The notes beneath the pieces were generated by a model, which worked only from the letters and a program-made list of their open reading frames with translations, had not been told where the DNA came from and made no database searches. Made by a program: the position numbers and the translations under genes. 26,583 nt of DNA, from positions 1 to 26,583 of the forward strand of contig CAKSEE010000042.1 of the NCBI GenBank assembly GCA_934446455.1, read 5' to 3'. Source of the DNA: an uncultured Oscillospiraceae bacterium (GTDB taxonomy: Bacteria; Bacillota; Clostridia; Oscillospirales; Ruminococcaceae). Each line of letters opens with the position of its first letter. Within the stretch, counting starts at the first letter, position 1. Positions 1-7,079 of the stretch are shown here, piece after piece.

Positions 1-1992
1 AACAAGGACCACTCGTGGTGGGGCGCGGCAGAGGTAATGCAGATGGAGCGCCCGAGCTTTAAGGTGGATCTGAGCAGCGGCGGCTCGACAGTCGCGGCGG
101 AGGCCGCAGCGAGCCTTGCGGCGTGCGCCGTAGTTTTCGCGGACGTTGACGCACAGTATTCCGCAAAGTGCCTTAAGCACGCAAAGGAGCTTTACTCCTA
201 CGCGGAAACCGTGAAGAGCGACAGCGGCTACACGGCGGCGAACGGCTTCTACAACTCGTGGAGCGGCTTTTACGACGAGCTGACGTGGGCTGCAATGTGG
301 CTTTACACCGCAACGGGCGAGAGCGGCTGGCTTGATAAGGCAAAGCAGTATGAAAAGCAGTGCGGCGGCAACTACAAGTGGACGATGTGCTGGGACGACA
401 AGTACACCGGCGCTGTCTGCCTGCTTGCAAACGCCACGGGCGACAAGGCGTACAGGGACAAGATAGAGAAGAACCTTGACTGGTGGACGACGGGCACGGG
501 CGGCGAGCGCGTGACCTACAGCCCCAAGGGGCTTGCATGGCTCGACAGCTGGGGCTCGCTGCGCTACGCCACAACGGCGGCGTTTATCGCGGCGGTTTAC
601 GCCGAGGGCGGAAAATGCCCCGCAGACAAGGCAAAGACATACGCGGCGTTCTGCGAAAGTCAGGTGAATTACGCGCTCGGAAGCTCGGGGCGCAGCTACG
701 TTGTGGGCTACGGCGAGAACGCGCCGCAGCACCCTCACCACCGCACAGCGCAGGGCTCGTGGAGCGACAATATGAACGAACCCGCGAACCACCGCCACAC
801 GCTCTACGGCGCGCTTGTGGGCGGTCCCGACGCCTCTGACAGCTATGCCGACAGCGTATCGGACTACAATAAAAACGAGGTCGCCGACGACTACAACGCG
901 GGCTTTACGGGGGCGCTTGCGAAGCTCTACAAAAAATACGGCGGGCAGACCATAAAGGACTTCGGCGCGGTTGAACCCGTAGGCGAGGAGCTTTATGCAG
1001 AGCAGCGCATAAACGCGCAGGGCGGCGGCTTTATGGAAATAAAGGCGATGGTGTACAACAAGACCGCGTGGCCCGCGCGCGTGACCGACGACCTTGAGCT
1101 GCGCTATTTCGTCGACCTGTCCGAGCTGTACGGCGCGGGCAAATCGGCAAGCGACGTTACCGTAACGCTCAACTACTCCGACGGTGCAAAGTTCGGCGGC
1201 ATATACGAGTGGGACAAGGCGAACCATATTTACTACGTGAGCATCGATTTCAGCGGCGCTAAGATTTACCCCGGCGGGCAGAGCGCCTATAGGAAAGAGG
1301 TGCAGTTCCGTATGCTGGCGGACGGCTGGAACTCCGACAACGACCCGTCCTTTGCGGAGCTTGTCGGCACCAACGGCAGCGAGCTTGTCCGCGCGGAAAA
1401 CGTGGGGCTTTACGAGGGCGGCACGCTCGTTTTCGGGCGTGAGCCGAACGGCAGCGCCGCGCCGAAGCCCGTGCAGACGACGAGCGGTTCTGCGGCTTCA
1501 ACCACGCCCGCTTCTTCCGCGCAGCCCGAACAGAAGCCCTCCGCGCAGGACAACGGGCTTTCCGTGGCGCTTTCGCAGCAGCAGACGAGCGGCGCGGGCA
1601 ACACGATACAGTTCACGCTCGATATAACCAACAACACGGGCGCGGACATAGACCTCTCAAAGCTAGAGCTGGACTACTTCTTTACCAAGGACAAGGACGC
1701 GGAGCTTTGCTTCTGGTGCGACCACAGCGCGCTTACAAGCGGCGGCTACACGGCGCTCACGGACAGCGTAAAGGGCGCGTTTTCCGCTGCGAGCGGCAAG
1801 AACGCCGACACGAAATGCGCGATAACGTTCGGCGCGGGCACGCTTTCTGCGGGCGGCTCGCTTACGCTGCAGGCGAGGATAACGCGCGCGGACTGGACGG
1901 ATTTTGACTTAGGCAACGACTATTCCGCGGGGAATGCCGGGCATATTCTCATAAAGAACGGCACAAAGACGATATTCGGTAAGAAGCCGTAA
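1..1992 (+). CDS. GH9 endoglucanase with CBM3c and second CBM3 (5' truncated)
   Basis: This is a secreted cellulase that cleaves beta-1,4-glucan. The frame is open from base 1, so the gene starts upstream; the ATG at 37 is internal. The visible catalytic part is the C-terminal two thirds of a GH9 domain: DHSWWGAAEVMQMERPS at the very start, the GH9 signature YVVGYGENAPQHPHHRTAQG (about 700-760), and the region DYNKNEVADDYNAGFTGALA (about 862-920) with the conserved acid Glu. The catalytic Asp pair lies outside the window. A CBM3c-like domain follows (about 990-1435), then a Pro/Ser/Thr/Ala-rich linker (about 1440-1545) and a second CBM3-like domain (about 1549-1980). GH9 fused to CBM3c is the layout of processive endoglucanases. 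No dockerin or sortase signal is present at the C-terminus, so a free secreted enzyme is likely. The next gene begins 10 bases on. Confidence 0.93.
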   Translation, partial: NKDHSWWGAAEVMQMERPSFKVDLSSGGSTVAAEAAASLAACAVVFADVDAQYSAKCLKHAKELYSYAETVKSDSGYTAANGFYNSWSGFYDELTWAAMWLYTATGESGWLDKAKQYEKQCGGNYKWTMCWDDKYTGAVCLLANATGDKAYRDKIEKNLDWWTTGTGGERVTYSPKGLAWLDSWGSLRYATTAAFIAAVYAEGGKCPADKAKTYAAFCESQVNYALGSSGRSYVVGYGENAPQHPHHRTAQGSWSDNMNEPANHRHTLYGALVGGPDASDSYADSVSDYNKNEVADDYNAGFTGALAKLYKKYGGQTIKDFGAVEPVGEELYAEQRINAQGGGFMEIKAMVYNKTAWPARVTDDLELRYFVDLSELYGAGKSASDVTVTLNYSDGAKFGGIYEWDKANHIYYVSIDFSGAKIYPGGQSAYRKEVQFRMLADGWNSDNDPSFAELVGTNGSELVRAENVGLYEGGTLVFGREPNGSAAPKPVQTTSGSAASTTPASSAQPEQKPSAQDNGLSVALSQQQTSGAGNTIQFTLDITNNTGADIDLSKLELDYFFTKDKDAELCFWCDHSALTSGGYTALTDSVKGAFSAASGKNADTKCAITFGAGTLSAGGSLTLQARITRADWTDFDLGNDYSAGNAGHILIKNGTKTIFGKKP

Positions 1993-2002
1993 GGAGGCAG
2001 AC

Positions 2003-2671
2003 GTGAAAAAGAGCGTTTCAAAGCGGCTTAAGAACCCGTTTTTCCCTGCGGCGTTCATCATGGCTGCGGATATCCTGCTGCTTGTTGCGGCGGCGGTGCT
2101 GCGCGCGCTGCGGGGCAGCTTCGCAACCGCCTTCACCTACGCCGAGGGCGCGGGGATAACCGAAAGCTGCGGCGCGGATACGGCGATAACGATAGCGGCG
2201 GTAATTGCTCTTGCCGCGGCTGCCGCGCTTGCGGGGTACATCTTCGCGGGAGCTGCGCTATGGGGCAGAGAGGACGGCTCTACCGCCCTGCGCGTGATAA
2301 CGGGCGCGGTAATGCTGTGCCTGTCGGCGGCGGCAGCGGGCTTTGCGGTGTACGCCGTGCGCGGCGAGCAGCCCGCAGACAGCGAATACAGCGGCTTTAT
2401 AGACGGGCGCGGGCGCGTGGTGATAATAGTTGAGGAGGAGTACCGCGAGGGCAATATGCTTATGGTTTACCGCCTTGACGGCGAGCAGGAAAACGCTTAC
2501 CGCCTTACCGCACTTTCGCTTAAGGAGCGCACGCAGGATGGCGACTTTGACTCGCGCTACCACCTGTCGTGGCTCTCCGACGGGCTGCTTACCCTTACCT
2601 TTACGGACGGCGGCGCGTATCGCTCGCTTACGATTCCCGCGCAGATTCCCGGGGAAGACGCGCAGACATAG
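2003..2671 (+). CDS. small integral membrane protein with extracytoplasmic domain, unknown function
   Basis: I do not recognise this 222-residue protein. A GTG start is preceded by AAGGAGG, 10 bases after the cellulase stop, so the two genes are probably cotranscribed. The first 120 residues hold three hydrophobic segments (about residues 14-36, 62-84 and 96-117) rich in Ala. The remaining 100 residues are polar, with predicted beta-rich stretches such as GRGRVVIIVEEEY and GLLTLTFTDGGAY, and probably form a domain on one side of the membrane. The frame ends at a TAG just before a stretch with the genome's usual coding bias in another frame (see next entry), so the true C-terminus may be longer. 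The link to cellulose degradation is by position only. Confidence 0.7.
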   Translation: MKKSVSKRLKNPFFPAAFIMAADILLLVAAAVLRALRGSFATAFTYAEGAGITESCGADTAITIAAVIALAAAAALAGYIFAGAALWGREDGSTALRVITGAVMLCLSAAAAGFAVYAVRGEQPADSEYSGFIDGRGRVVIIVEEEYREGNMLMVYRLDGEQENAYRLTALSLKERTQDGDFDSRYHLSWLSDGLLTLTFTDGGAYRSLTIPAQIPGEDAQT

Positions 2672-2823
2672 GTAATATTCGCACTTGCGGGCAGCCGGAA
2701 TGGTGGTGCCCTGACGGCAACGCGCCGGGTATCGGCTTCTGCCTTTCGCCCGGCGCGCAGCCTATGAGCGACCGGACGGCGTACAGGATAACGGTTGACG
2801 CGCTCAAAAAGCTTGCAAAATAA
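2671..2823 (+). pseudogene. probable out-of-frame C-terminal tail of the preceding membrane protein
   Basis: After the TAG at 2669-2671 the frame shifted by one base stays open to a TAA at 2821-2823 and encodes about 50 residues, including CGQPEWWCPDGNAPGIGFC and ending YRITVDALKKLAK. Codon choice (GCG, AAG, CTT, GGC) matches the neighbouring genes and there is no convincing start codon or ribosome-binding site. The terminator follows six bases later. The simplest reading is a frameshift, or a sequencing error, near 2655-2670 that has cut off the end of the upstream gene. A separate short gene is possible but less likely. Confidence 0.4.
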
Positions 2824-2828
2824 CACGA

Positions 2829-2862
2829 CCCCCGCAGTTCACAAAAACTGCGGGGGCTTTTC
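2829..2862 (+). terminator. intrinsic terminator after the cellulase unit
   Basis: A perfect 11-bp stem (2829-2839 with 2846-2856), a 6-base loop and then CTTTTC. It lies between two convergent transcription units. On the minus strand the T-tract is weak, so it mainly serves the plus strand. Confidence 0.85.
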
Positions 2863-2871
2863 GTATAAACT

Positions 2872-3360
2872 TCACATCGGCGGCACAAGCAGTACCTTTC
2901 TTCCCTTTTTCTGCGCGTAATTTACGGTGTATGCAGTGCCGCCCGCCTTGCCGTCGTACACGGCAAGCAGCACGTCGCACATATCCACAAGCGCGCGGTT
3001 GCGCTTAAGCATACAGTCCTTGCTGTAGCTCTCGCTTATGCACATCACCTTGTCGCAGCGCGAGAGTATATCCTTGTAAAGCGACTTTTCTGCGGCGCTC
3101 CAGCGCTCCGCCTGCGTTCTGCACGGGATAACGGCGGTAAGCCGCACCTGCGGGCGCGTTTTCTTAAGCTCCAGCACTATCTGCGCGCACCATGTGTCCA
3201 CGCCGAGCGCCATGCCCGAATAAAACTCGTCCGCGCCATGCTCGCAAAGCTCCGTTATCTTTTTTGCGAGGCGCTCCCTGAGGTCAACGCACATCGGGTC
3301 GTCCTCGCTGAAAAACCCGAGCTTTGCGGGGCGGTAGCCTGTGAATGATACTCTGTACAT
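2872..3360 (-). CDS. SLOG-family protein of the YpsA/DUF1273 type
   Basis: This 162-residue protein has a Rossmann-like SLOG fold, as in the DprA/LOG superfamily, expected to bind a nucleotide or nucleotide-derived ligand. Landmarks are FTGYRP near the N-terminus, FYSGMALGVDTWCA (glycine-rich loop) at about residues 48-61, the LVDMCDVLLAVYDGKAGGT segment near residue 130 and a C-terminal KKGRKVLLVPP. I chose the ATG at 3360 because AGGGAGA lies just upstream and the protein then begins MYRVSFTGYRP, as in the family; the frame runs upstream of this but has no better start. It is the last gene of the minus-strand cluster, 14 bases after ruvX. The exact function is unknown; Bacillus YpsA has been linked to cell division. 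Confidence 0.8.
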   Translation of the reverse strand: MYRVSFTGYRPAKLGFFSEDDPMCVDLRERLAKKITELCEHGADEFYSGMALGVDTWCAQIVLELKKTRPQVRLTAVIPCRTQAERWSAAEKSLYKDILSRCDKVMCISESYSKDCMLKRNRALVDMCDVLLAVYDGKAGGTAYTVNYAQKKGRKVLLVPPM

Positions 3361-3374
3361 CGTTCTCCCTTTCG

Positions 3375-3800
3375 TCAGCCCTCGGGGTGATTTCTGCGCC
3401 ACGCAAGGTAGCTTTCAAGGATTATTGCGGCAGCGGCAGCGTCGAGCGTTTCCCTGCGCTTTTTGCCGCGCACGTTATTCTCGTTCATTATGCCGATTGC
3501 GGACACGGTGCTGCTGCGCTCGTCCCACATCACAACGTCCACGTCCACAAGCGCGCGCAGCTTCTCCGCGAAAAGCGCGCACTTCTCCGAGCGGGGTCCC
3601 AGCGTGCCGTTCATGTTTATCGGGTTGCCAACGACAATGCGCTCCGCCCTGTTAAGGCGCGCCTGCTCTGCGGTGCGCTCTATGCAGCGCTCAAAGTCCT
3701 TTTCCGCCATAACGGTGAGCGGCGTTGCAAGTATCTCGCCCTTGTCGCACATTGCAAGACCCGTTCTGCTGTCGCCGTAGTCTACTGCCATTATCTTCAA
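3375..3800 (-). CDS. ruvX: YqgF/RuvX family putative Holliday junction resolvase
   Basis: 141 residues with an RNase H-like fold; the family acts in rRNA 5'-end maturation and has been proposed to resolve Holliday junctions. Motifs are IMAVDYGDSRTGLA at the N-terminus (first catalytic Asp), VVGNPINMNGTLGPRS in the middle, VVMWDERSSTVSA with the second acidic residue, and DAAAAAIILESYL near the C-terminus with the third. Length and motif order are complete. The likely start is TTG at 3800 (family proteins usually start MKIMxLDYG), with GGAGAAG upstream and a 4-base overlap with the preceding stop; ATG at 3791 is an alternative. The overlap suggests translational coupling. Confidence 0.93.
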   Translation of the reverse strand: MKIMAVDYGDSRTGLAMCDKGEILATPLTVMAEKDFERCIERTAEQARLNRAERIVVGNPINMNGTLGPRSEKCALFAEKLRALVDVDVVMWDERSSTVSAIGIMNENNVRGKKRRETLDAAAAAIILESYLAWRRNHPEG

Positions 3801-4498
3801 TGCTCTTCTCCTTGTTCAACGCACGTTCCGCCCCATTCAAGCACCGCAAAGCCCGTTCTGTCAAAGCCGCTGAGCTCCTGCGCTGGGATATCTACGGGTT
3901 CTTCCGCGCGGTAGTAGGTCATGAAAACGCGCTTTACGCTGTCGGGCGCGGGAGATACCGCAAGCGGCGCGGCGCTCTCGTATACGTCGCCCTGAAACGC
4001 TATCACGTTGTAGGGGTTCTCCTGCATCTGCGGCAGCCAGTAGATGATAAACTCGCTCCGCTCGCGCGGGGTAAGCCCCTGTGCGGTAAGCGCCTGTTCA
4101 AGGAACTCGGCGGTATCCCCGCCCTTAACGCAAAAGCCCGCGGAAAAGTCGCAGGTCATATTTACGCGCCCCTCCCAGAAAAGGCAGCCGAACTCGCGCC
4201 CGTCCGCTACGGTAAGCGTGCCGTCGGGCGCGGCGGCGACGTTCCACCCGCCGCTGTACTCGGGGTAAACGCAGGTAAGACCGCCGTTCGGCTCTACCGT
4301 AACGCTCACCTGCCCGGTTTCCTCGGGGTAGAGGTAAATCACGGGCTTGTATGCGACAAGCTCGTCCTCGCGCCCGAATTGCTCATAGTCGGATATCTCG
4401 CAGTAAGCGTTACGCTCGTAGAACGCCCCCGAGGCTATGGCGCTGCCGAGCGTGAGCGCGCCCATTACCGATAAAAACAGAGCCTTTGTCCCTTTCAC
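3797..4498 (-). CDS. exported protein with KPVIYLYP motif, unknown function
   Basis: 233 residues. The N-terminus MKGTKALFLSVMGALTLGS is a signal peptide or membrane anchor. The mature part carries YKPVIYLYPEETGQVSVTV (about residues 49-67), then TCVYPEYSGGWNVAAAPDGTL and GREFGCLFWEG. I have seen this combination in conserved hypothetical proteins of clostridia, but no activity is known to me. The start is GTG at 4498 with GGGAGGT upstream. The gene sits 34 bases after pyrD and overlaps ruvX by four bases, so it is in the same transcription unit; a link to pyrimidine synthesis is not implied. Confidence 0.75.
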   Translation of the reverse strand: MKGTKALFLSVMGALTLGSAIASGAFYERNAYCEISDYEQFGREDELVAYKPVIYLYPEETGQVSVTVEPNGGLTCVYPEYSGGWNVAAAPDGTLTVADGREFGCLFWEGRVNMTCDFSAGFCVKGGDTAEFLEQALTAQGLTPRERSEFIIYWLPQMQENPYNVIAFQGDVYESAAPLAVSPAPDSVKRVFMTYYRAEEPVDIPAQELSGFDRTGFAVLEWGGTCVEQGEEH

Positions 4499-4532
4499 TG
4501 CGCACCTCCCGCTGCATTACAACGCCCGCGCG

Positions 4533-5444
4533 TTACCACGGCTGCACCTGCCCGACTATCTCGGACAGGCTCTTTATGCCGTTCTTGTCCATATATTCCG
4601 CTATGCCGTCTATTACCTTAAGCGGCGAGTACGGGTCGGTGAATATCGCCGTACCCATCTGTACAGCAGAAGCGCCCGCGAGCATCATCTCAACGGCGTC
4701 CTCCCACGTTGCAATGCCGCCCATGCCGATTATCGGTATCTTTACCGCCTTGTGGCACTGCCACACCATTCTCACCGCCACGGGGAACACCGCAGGACCT
4801 GACAGACCGCCCACGTTGTTGTGCAGTATCGGGCGGCGCGTGCGGATATCTATGCGCATACCGAGCAGCGTGTTTATGAGCGAAATGCTGTCAGCGCCCT
4901 CCGCCTCAACGGCGCGCGCTATCTCGGTTATGTCGGTGACGTTGGGGGGGAGCTTTACGATAAGCGGCTTTTTTGTAGCCCTGCGCACGGCTGCGGTGAC
5001 TGCCGCCGCGCCCTCCTTTGTTATGCCCCATGTGGCGCCGCCCGCCTTTACGTTCGGGCAGGAGATGTTGAGCTCTATCATGTCAACGTCGGTAGAATCG
5101 AGCGCCTCTGCAGCCGCGATGTAGTCGTCGAGAACCGCGCCCGCAACGTTCGCTATGATAACGTTGCCCTCCTCCTTGAGTACGGGCAGGTACTTTTCGA
5201 TAAAGCCCGCAACGCCGATGTTCTGAAGTCCCACGGAATTCAGTATGCCCGAGGGCGTTTCAGCGATACGCGGCGGGACATTGCCCATTTTCGGCTCAAT
5301 GGTCATGCCCTTGCAGGAGATACCGCCGAGCTTTGAAAGCGGGTATAGGTCGGTGTAGCACTCGCCGTTGCCATATGTTCCCGAAGCCGCGATAACGGGG
5401 TTGGGGAACTCCACGCCCGCTATTCTTACGGAAAGGTCAGCCAT
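4533..5444 (-). CDS. pyrD: dihydroorotate dehydrogenase B, catalytic subunit
   Basis: Oxidises dihydroorotate to orotate in the fourth step of pyrimidine synthesis, using FMN and passing electrons to the PyrK subunit. The 303 residues have the type 1B pattern: NPVIAASGTYG near the N-terminus, NSVGLQN, IELNISCPNVKAGG with the catalytic Cys that marks class 1 enzymes, GGLSGPAVFPVAVRMVW and the FMN-phosphate site IPIIGMGGIATWEDA. ATG at 5444 has GGAGGT eight bases upstream, inside the end of pyrK, which it overlaps by eight bases. The overlap fits co-production of the heterotetramer. Confidence 0.97.
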   Translation of the reverse strand: MADLSVRIAGVEFPNPVIAASGTYGNGECYTDLYPLSKLGGISCKGMTIEPKMGNVPPRIAETPSGILNSVGLQNIGVAGFIEKYLPVLKEEGNVIIANVAGAVLDDYIAAAEALDSTDVDMIELNISCPNVKAGGATWGITKEGAAAVTAAVRRATKKPLIVKLPPNVTDITEIARAVEAEGADSISLINTLLGMRIDIRTRRPILHNNVGGLSGPAVFPVAVRMVWQCHKAVKIPIIGMGGIATWEDAVEMMLAGASAVQMGTAIFTDPYSPLKVIDGIAEYMDKNGIKSLSEIVGQVQPW

Positions 5445-6210
5445 CGAACTTTACCTCCTTTGCGTCAAACACAGGGCCGTCCTTGCAGACCCTCGAATAC
5501 CACTCCGCGCCGTTCTTTACTGTAAGGCAGGAGCATACCACGCACGCGCCCACGCCACAGCCCATGCGCTGCTCGAGCGAAATCTGGCAGGGCACGTCCT
5601 TTTCAAGGCAGAGCTTTGCCACAGCCCTTATCATAGGCTCGGGACCGCACGCGCATACCGCGCCCACGTCGTCCTTGGCAAGCTCGCGCTCAAGCTGGCT
5701 TGTAACCACCCCGTGAAAGCCCACGCTGCCGTCGTCAGTGCATATAAGCGTGTCGGCGCCGTGCGCTCTGAACTCGTCCGCAAGGATTATGCGGTCGTAG
5801 CTGCGGAAGCCCAGTATAGCCGTGCAGAGCCCGCCTATGCTGCGCGCTATCCCCAGCAGCGGGGGTACGCCTATGCCGCCGCCCACGGCGATAACGCGCT
5901 TCCCCTCGGGAATGCGAAAGCCGTTGCCGAGCGGTCCGAGTATATCGAGCGTTTCGCCCACGTTCACGCGGGAGATAGCCTCCGTGCCCTTGCCGCGCAC
6001 CTCGAAAACAAAGCGCAGCGTTCCCGCCTCCTTGTTTATCTCGCATATGGAGATGGGGCGGCGCAGCGTAAAGCCGTCGGCGCTTATGTTGGCAAACTGC
6101 CCCACGTGTGCCTCGTGCGAGGGGTCGTGCGCCCTTACCGTAACGGAGAAAACGCCGCCTGCAAGCGTGCGCTTTTCCGTCACAACGTATTTATCACAGT
6201 AGTAGCTCAT
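5437..6210 (-). CDS. pyrK: dihydroorotate dehydrogenase B, electron transfer subunit
   Basis: 257 residues carrying FAD and a [2Fe-2S] cluster; passes electrons from PyrD to NAD. Visible are the ferredoxin-reductase-type FAD-binding barrel with RRPISICEI (about residues 50-58), the nucleotide-binding loop AVGGGIGVPPLLGIA (about residue 107), CGPEPMIRAV, and the cysteine cluster MGCGVGACVVCSC followed by a further Cys near the C-terminus, which gives the four cluster ligands. The start ATG at 6210 has AGGAGG upstream and overlaps the previous stop as ATGA. It is directly followed by pyrD, as in most Firmicutes. Confidence 0.97.
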   Translation of the reverse strand: MSYYCDKYVVTEKRTLAGGVFSVTVRAHDPSHEAHVGQFANISADGFTLRRPISICEINKEAGTLRFVFEVRGKGTEAISRVNVGETLDILGPLGNGFRIPEGKRVIAVGGGIGVPPLLGIARSIGGLCTAILGFRSYDRIILADEFRAHGADTLICTDDGSVGFHGVVTSQLERELAKDDVGAVCACGPEPMIRAVAKLCLEKDVPCQISLEQRMGCGVGACVVCSCLTVKNGAEWYSRVCKDGPVFDAKEVKFDG

Positions 6211-6818
6211 TTGTCGTCCTCCTGTTGAGCAGATTTTTCCTGCGGTGTCGCCTTGACCGCGACCCTGACCGCCGCGCCGTCCGCTTCGGGAGCGGCGTGC
6301 TGCGCCGTAAGGGTCTTAAGCCTGTGAATGCAAAAGCGTATGAGAATGGCGATGATAAGCGCGTCCAGCACGAACTGTATGCTGAACAGGCTTTCCTCAG
6401 CGCCGTTCATGCGGTTGTGGAAAATATACATCGCGTCGAATATCCCCATCAGAAGCGGTATCTTGCAAAGCGACGCGACAGTAGCCGCAGTATCGCGGCA
6501 GGGCTGCGCAGTGAGCTTTGAGAGGGGGTATTTTGCGAACTTGTGAGAGGTGCAGCAGAAGATGATATACGCTGCGAAAACGCCGAGGGCAAGCGCGGGG
6601 AATATCCACGCGAGGTGGTGCTTCCATGCAAACGAGGGGTCCTGCGCGGTTATAAGCGCAACGTTGTCCGCGCCTATGCGCGAGAGCATATCAGCGCGCT
6701 GCGCAAGGAAGTTTGCGGTCGCAGAGAATATGAGCGCCGCAAGTCCGAGCGAGAAAACGTCGCTTATCAGCATGGGGAGCCTGTAGCTGTGCTTAACGGG
6801 GTATTTGCCTGCTTTCAT
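6207..6818 (-). CDS. four-helix membrane protein, unknown function
   Basis: 203 residues with hydrophobic segments at about residues 13-36, 59-82, 116-135 and 146-166, and a charged, Ala/Lys-rich C-terminal tail. I do not recognise the family. The frame runs upstream to about 6899, but ATG at 6818 is preferred because GAAAGG lies six bases before it and the protein then begins MKAGKYPVKHSYRLPM. It ends in a 4-base ATGA overlap with pyrK, so it is translated in the same unit. A repeat-like element separates it from carB. It may be a transporter-like or regulatory protein, but nothing visible fixes a role. Confidence 0.7.
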   Translation of the reverse strand: MKAGKYPVKHSYRLPMLISDVFSLGLAALIFSATANFLAQRADMLSRIGADNVALITAQDPSFAWKHHLAWIFPALALGVFAAYIIFCCTSHKFAKYPLSKLTAQPCRDTAATVASLCKIPLLMGIFDAMYIFHNRMNGAEESLFSIQFVLDALIIAILIRFCIHRLKTLTAQHAAPEADGAAVRVAVKATPQEKSAQQEDDK

Positions 6819-6884
6819 AAAAAACCTTTCAGAAAACGCCTGTGCGGCGGGTATGCGCCCGCCGCGCCTTATTGTGTTGGGGTA

Positions 6885-7077
6885 GGCAATACCGCACAAT
6901 TAGCGGCTAACGCCTTTTCTAAGCGACGCCTACGGCTTACGCGGCGCTTGCTTGCATCTTTTCCGCCATATTGCACAATTCGTCCTAGCAAGGCGTAAGC
7001 CTTGCGTCGTCCTCATTGTACAATCTGACGAAAAATCTGACTGCGCAATCGCGCGAAAATAATTATGCGGTGTTGCC
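6885..7077. repeat. 193-bp element with 18-bp inverted ends (MITE-like)
   Basis: The left end GGCAATACCGCACAATTA (6885-6902) and the right end TAATTATGCGGTGTTGCC (7060-7077) are inverted repeats matching at 16 of 18 positions. In between are smaller palindromes, such as CAAGGCGTAAGCCTTG near 6990 and a near-palindrome around 6920-6950. It encodes nothing and fills the gap between carB and the next gene. No clear target duplication is visible. The structure fits a small non-autonomous repeat; only one copy is in this window. Confidence 0.55.
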
Positions 7078-7079
7078 CC

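Noticed and set aside
1410..1649. Minus-strand gene inside the cellulase linker
   Set aside because: It is a shadow frame in the Pro/Ala/Ser-rich linker of a clear GH9-CBM3 protein.
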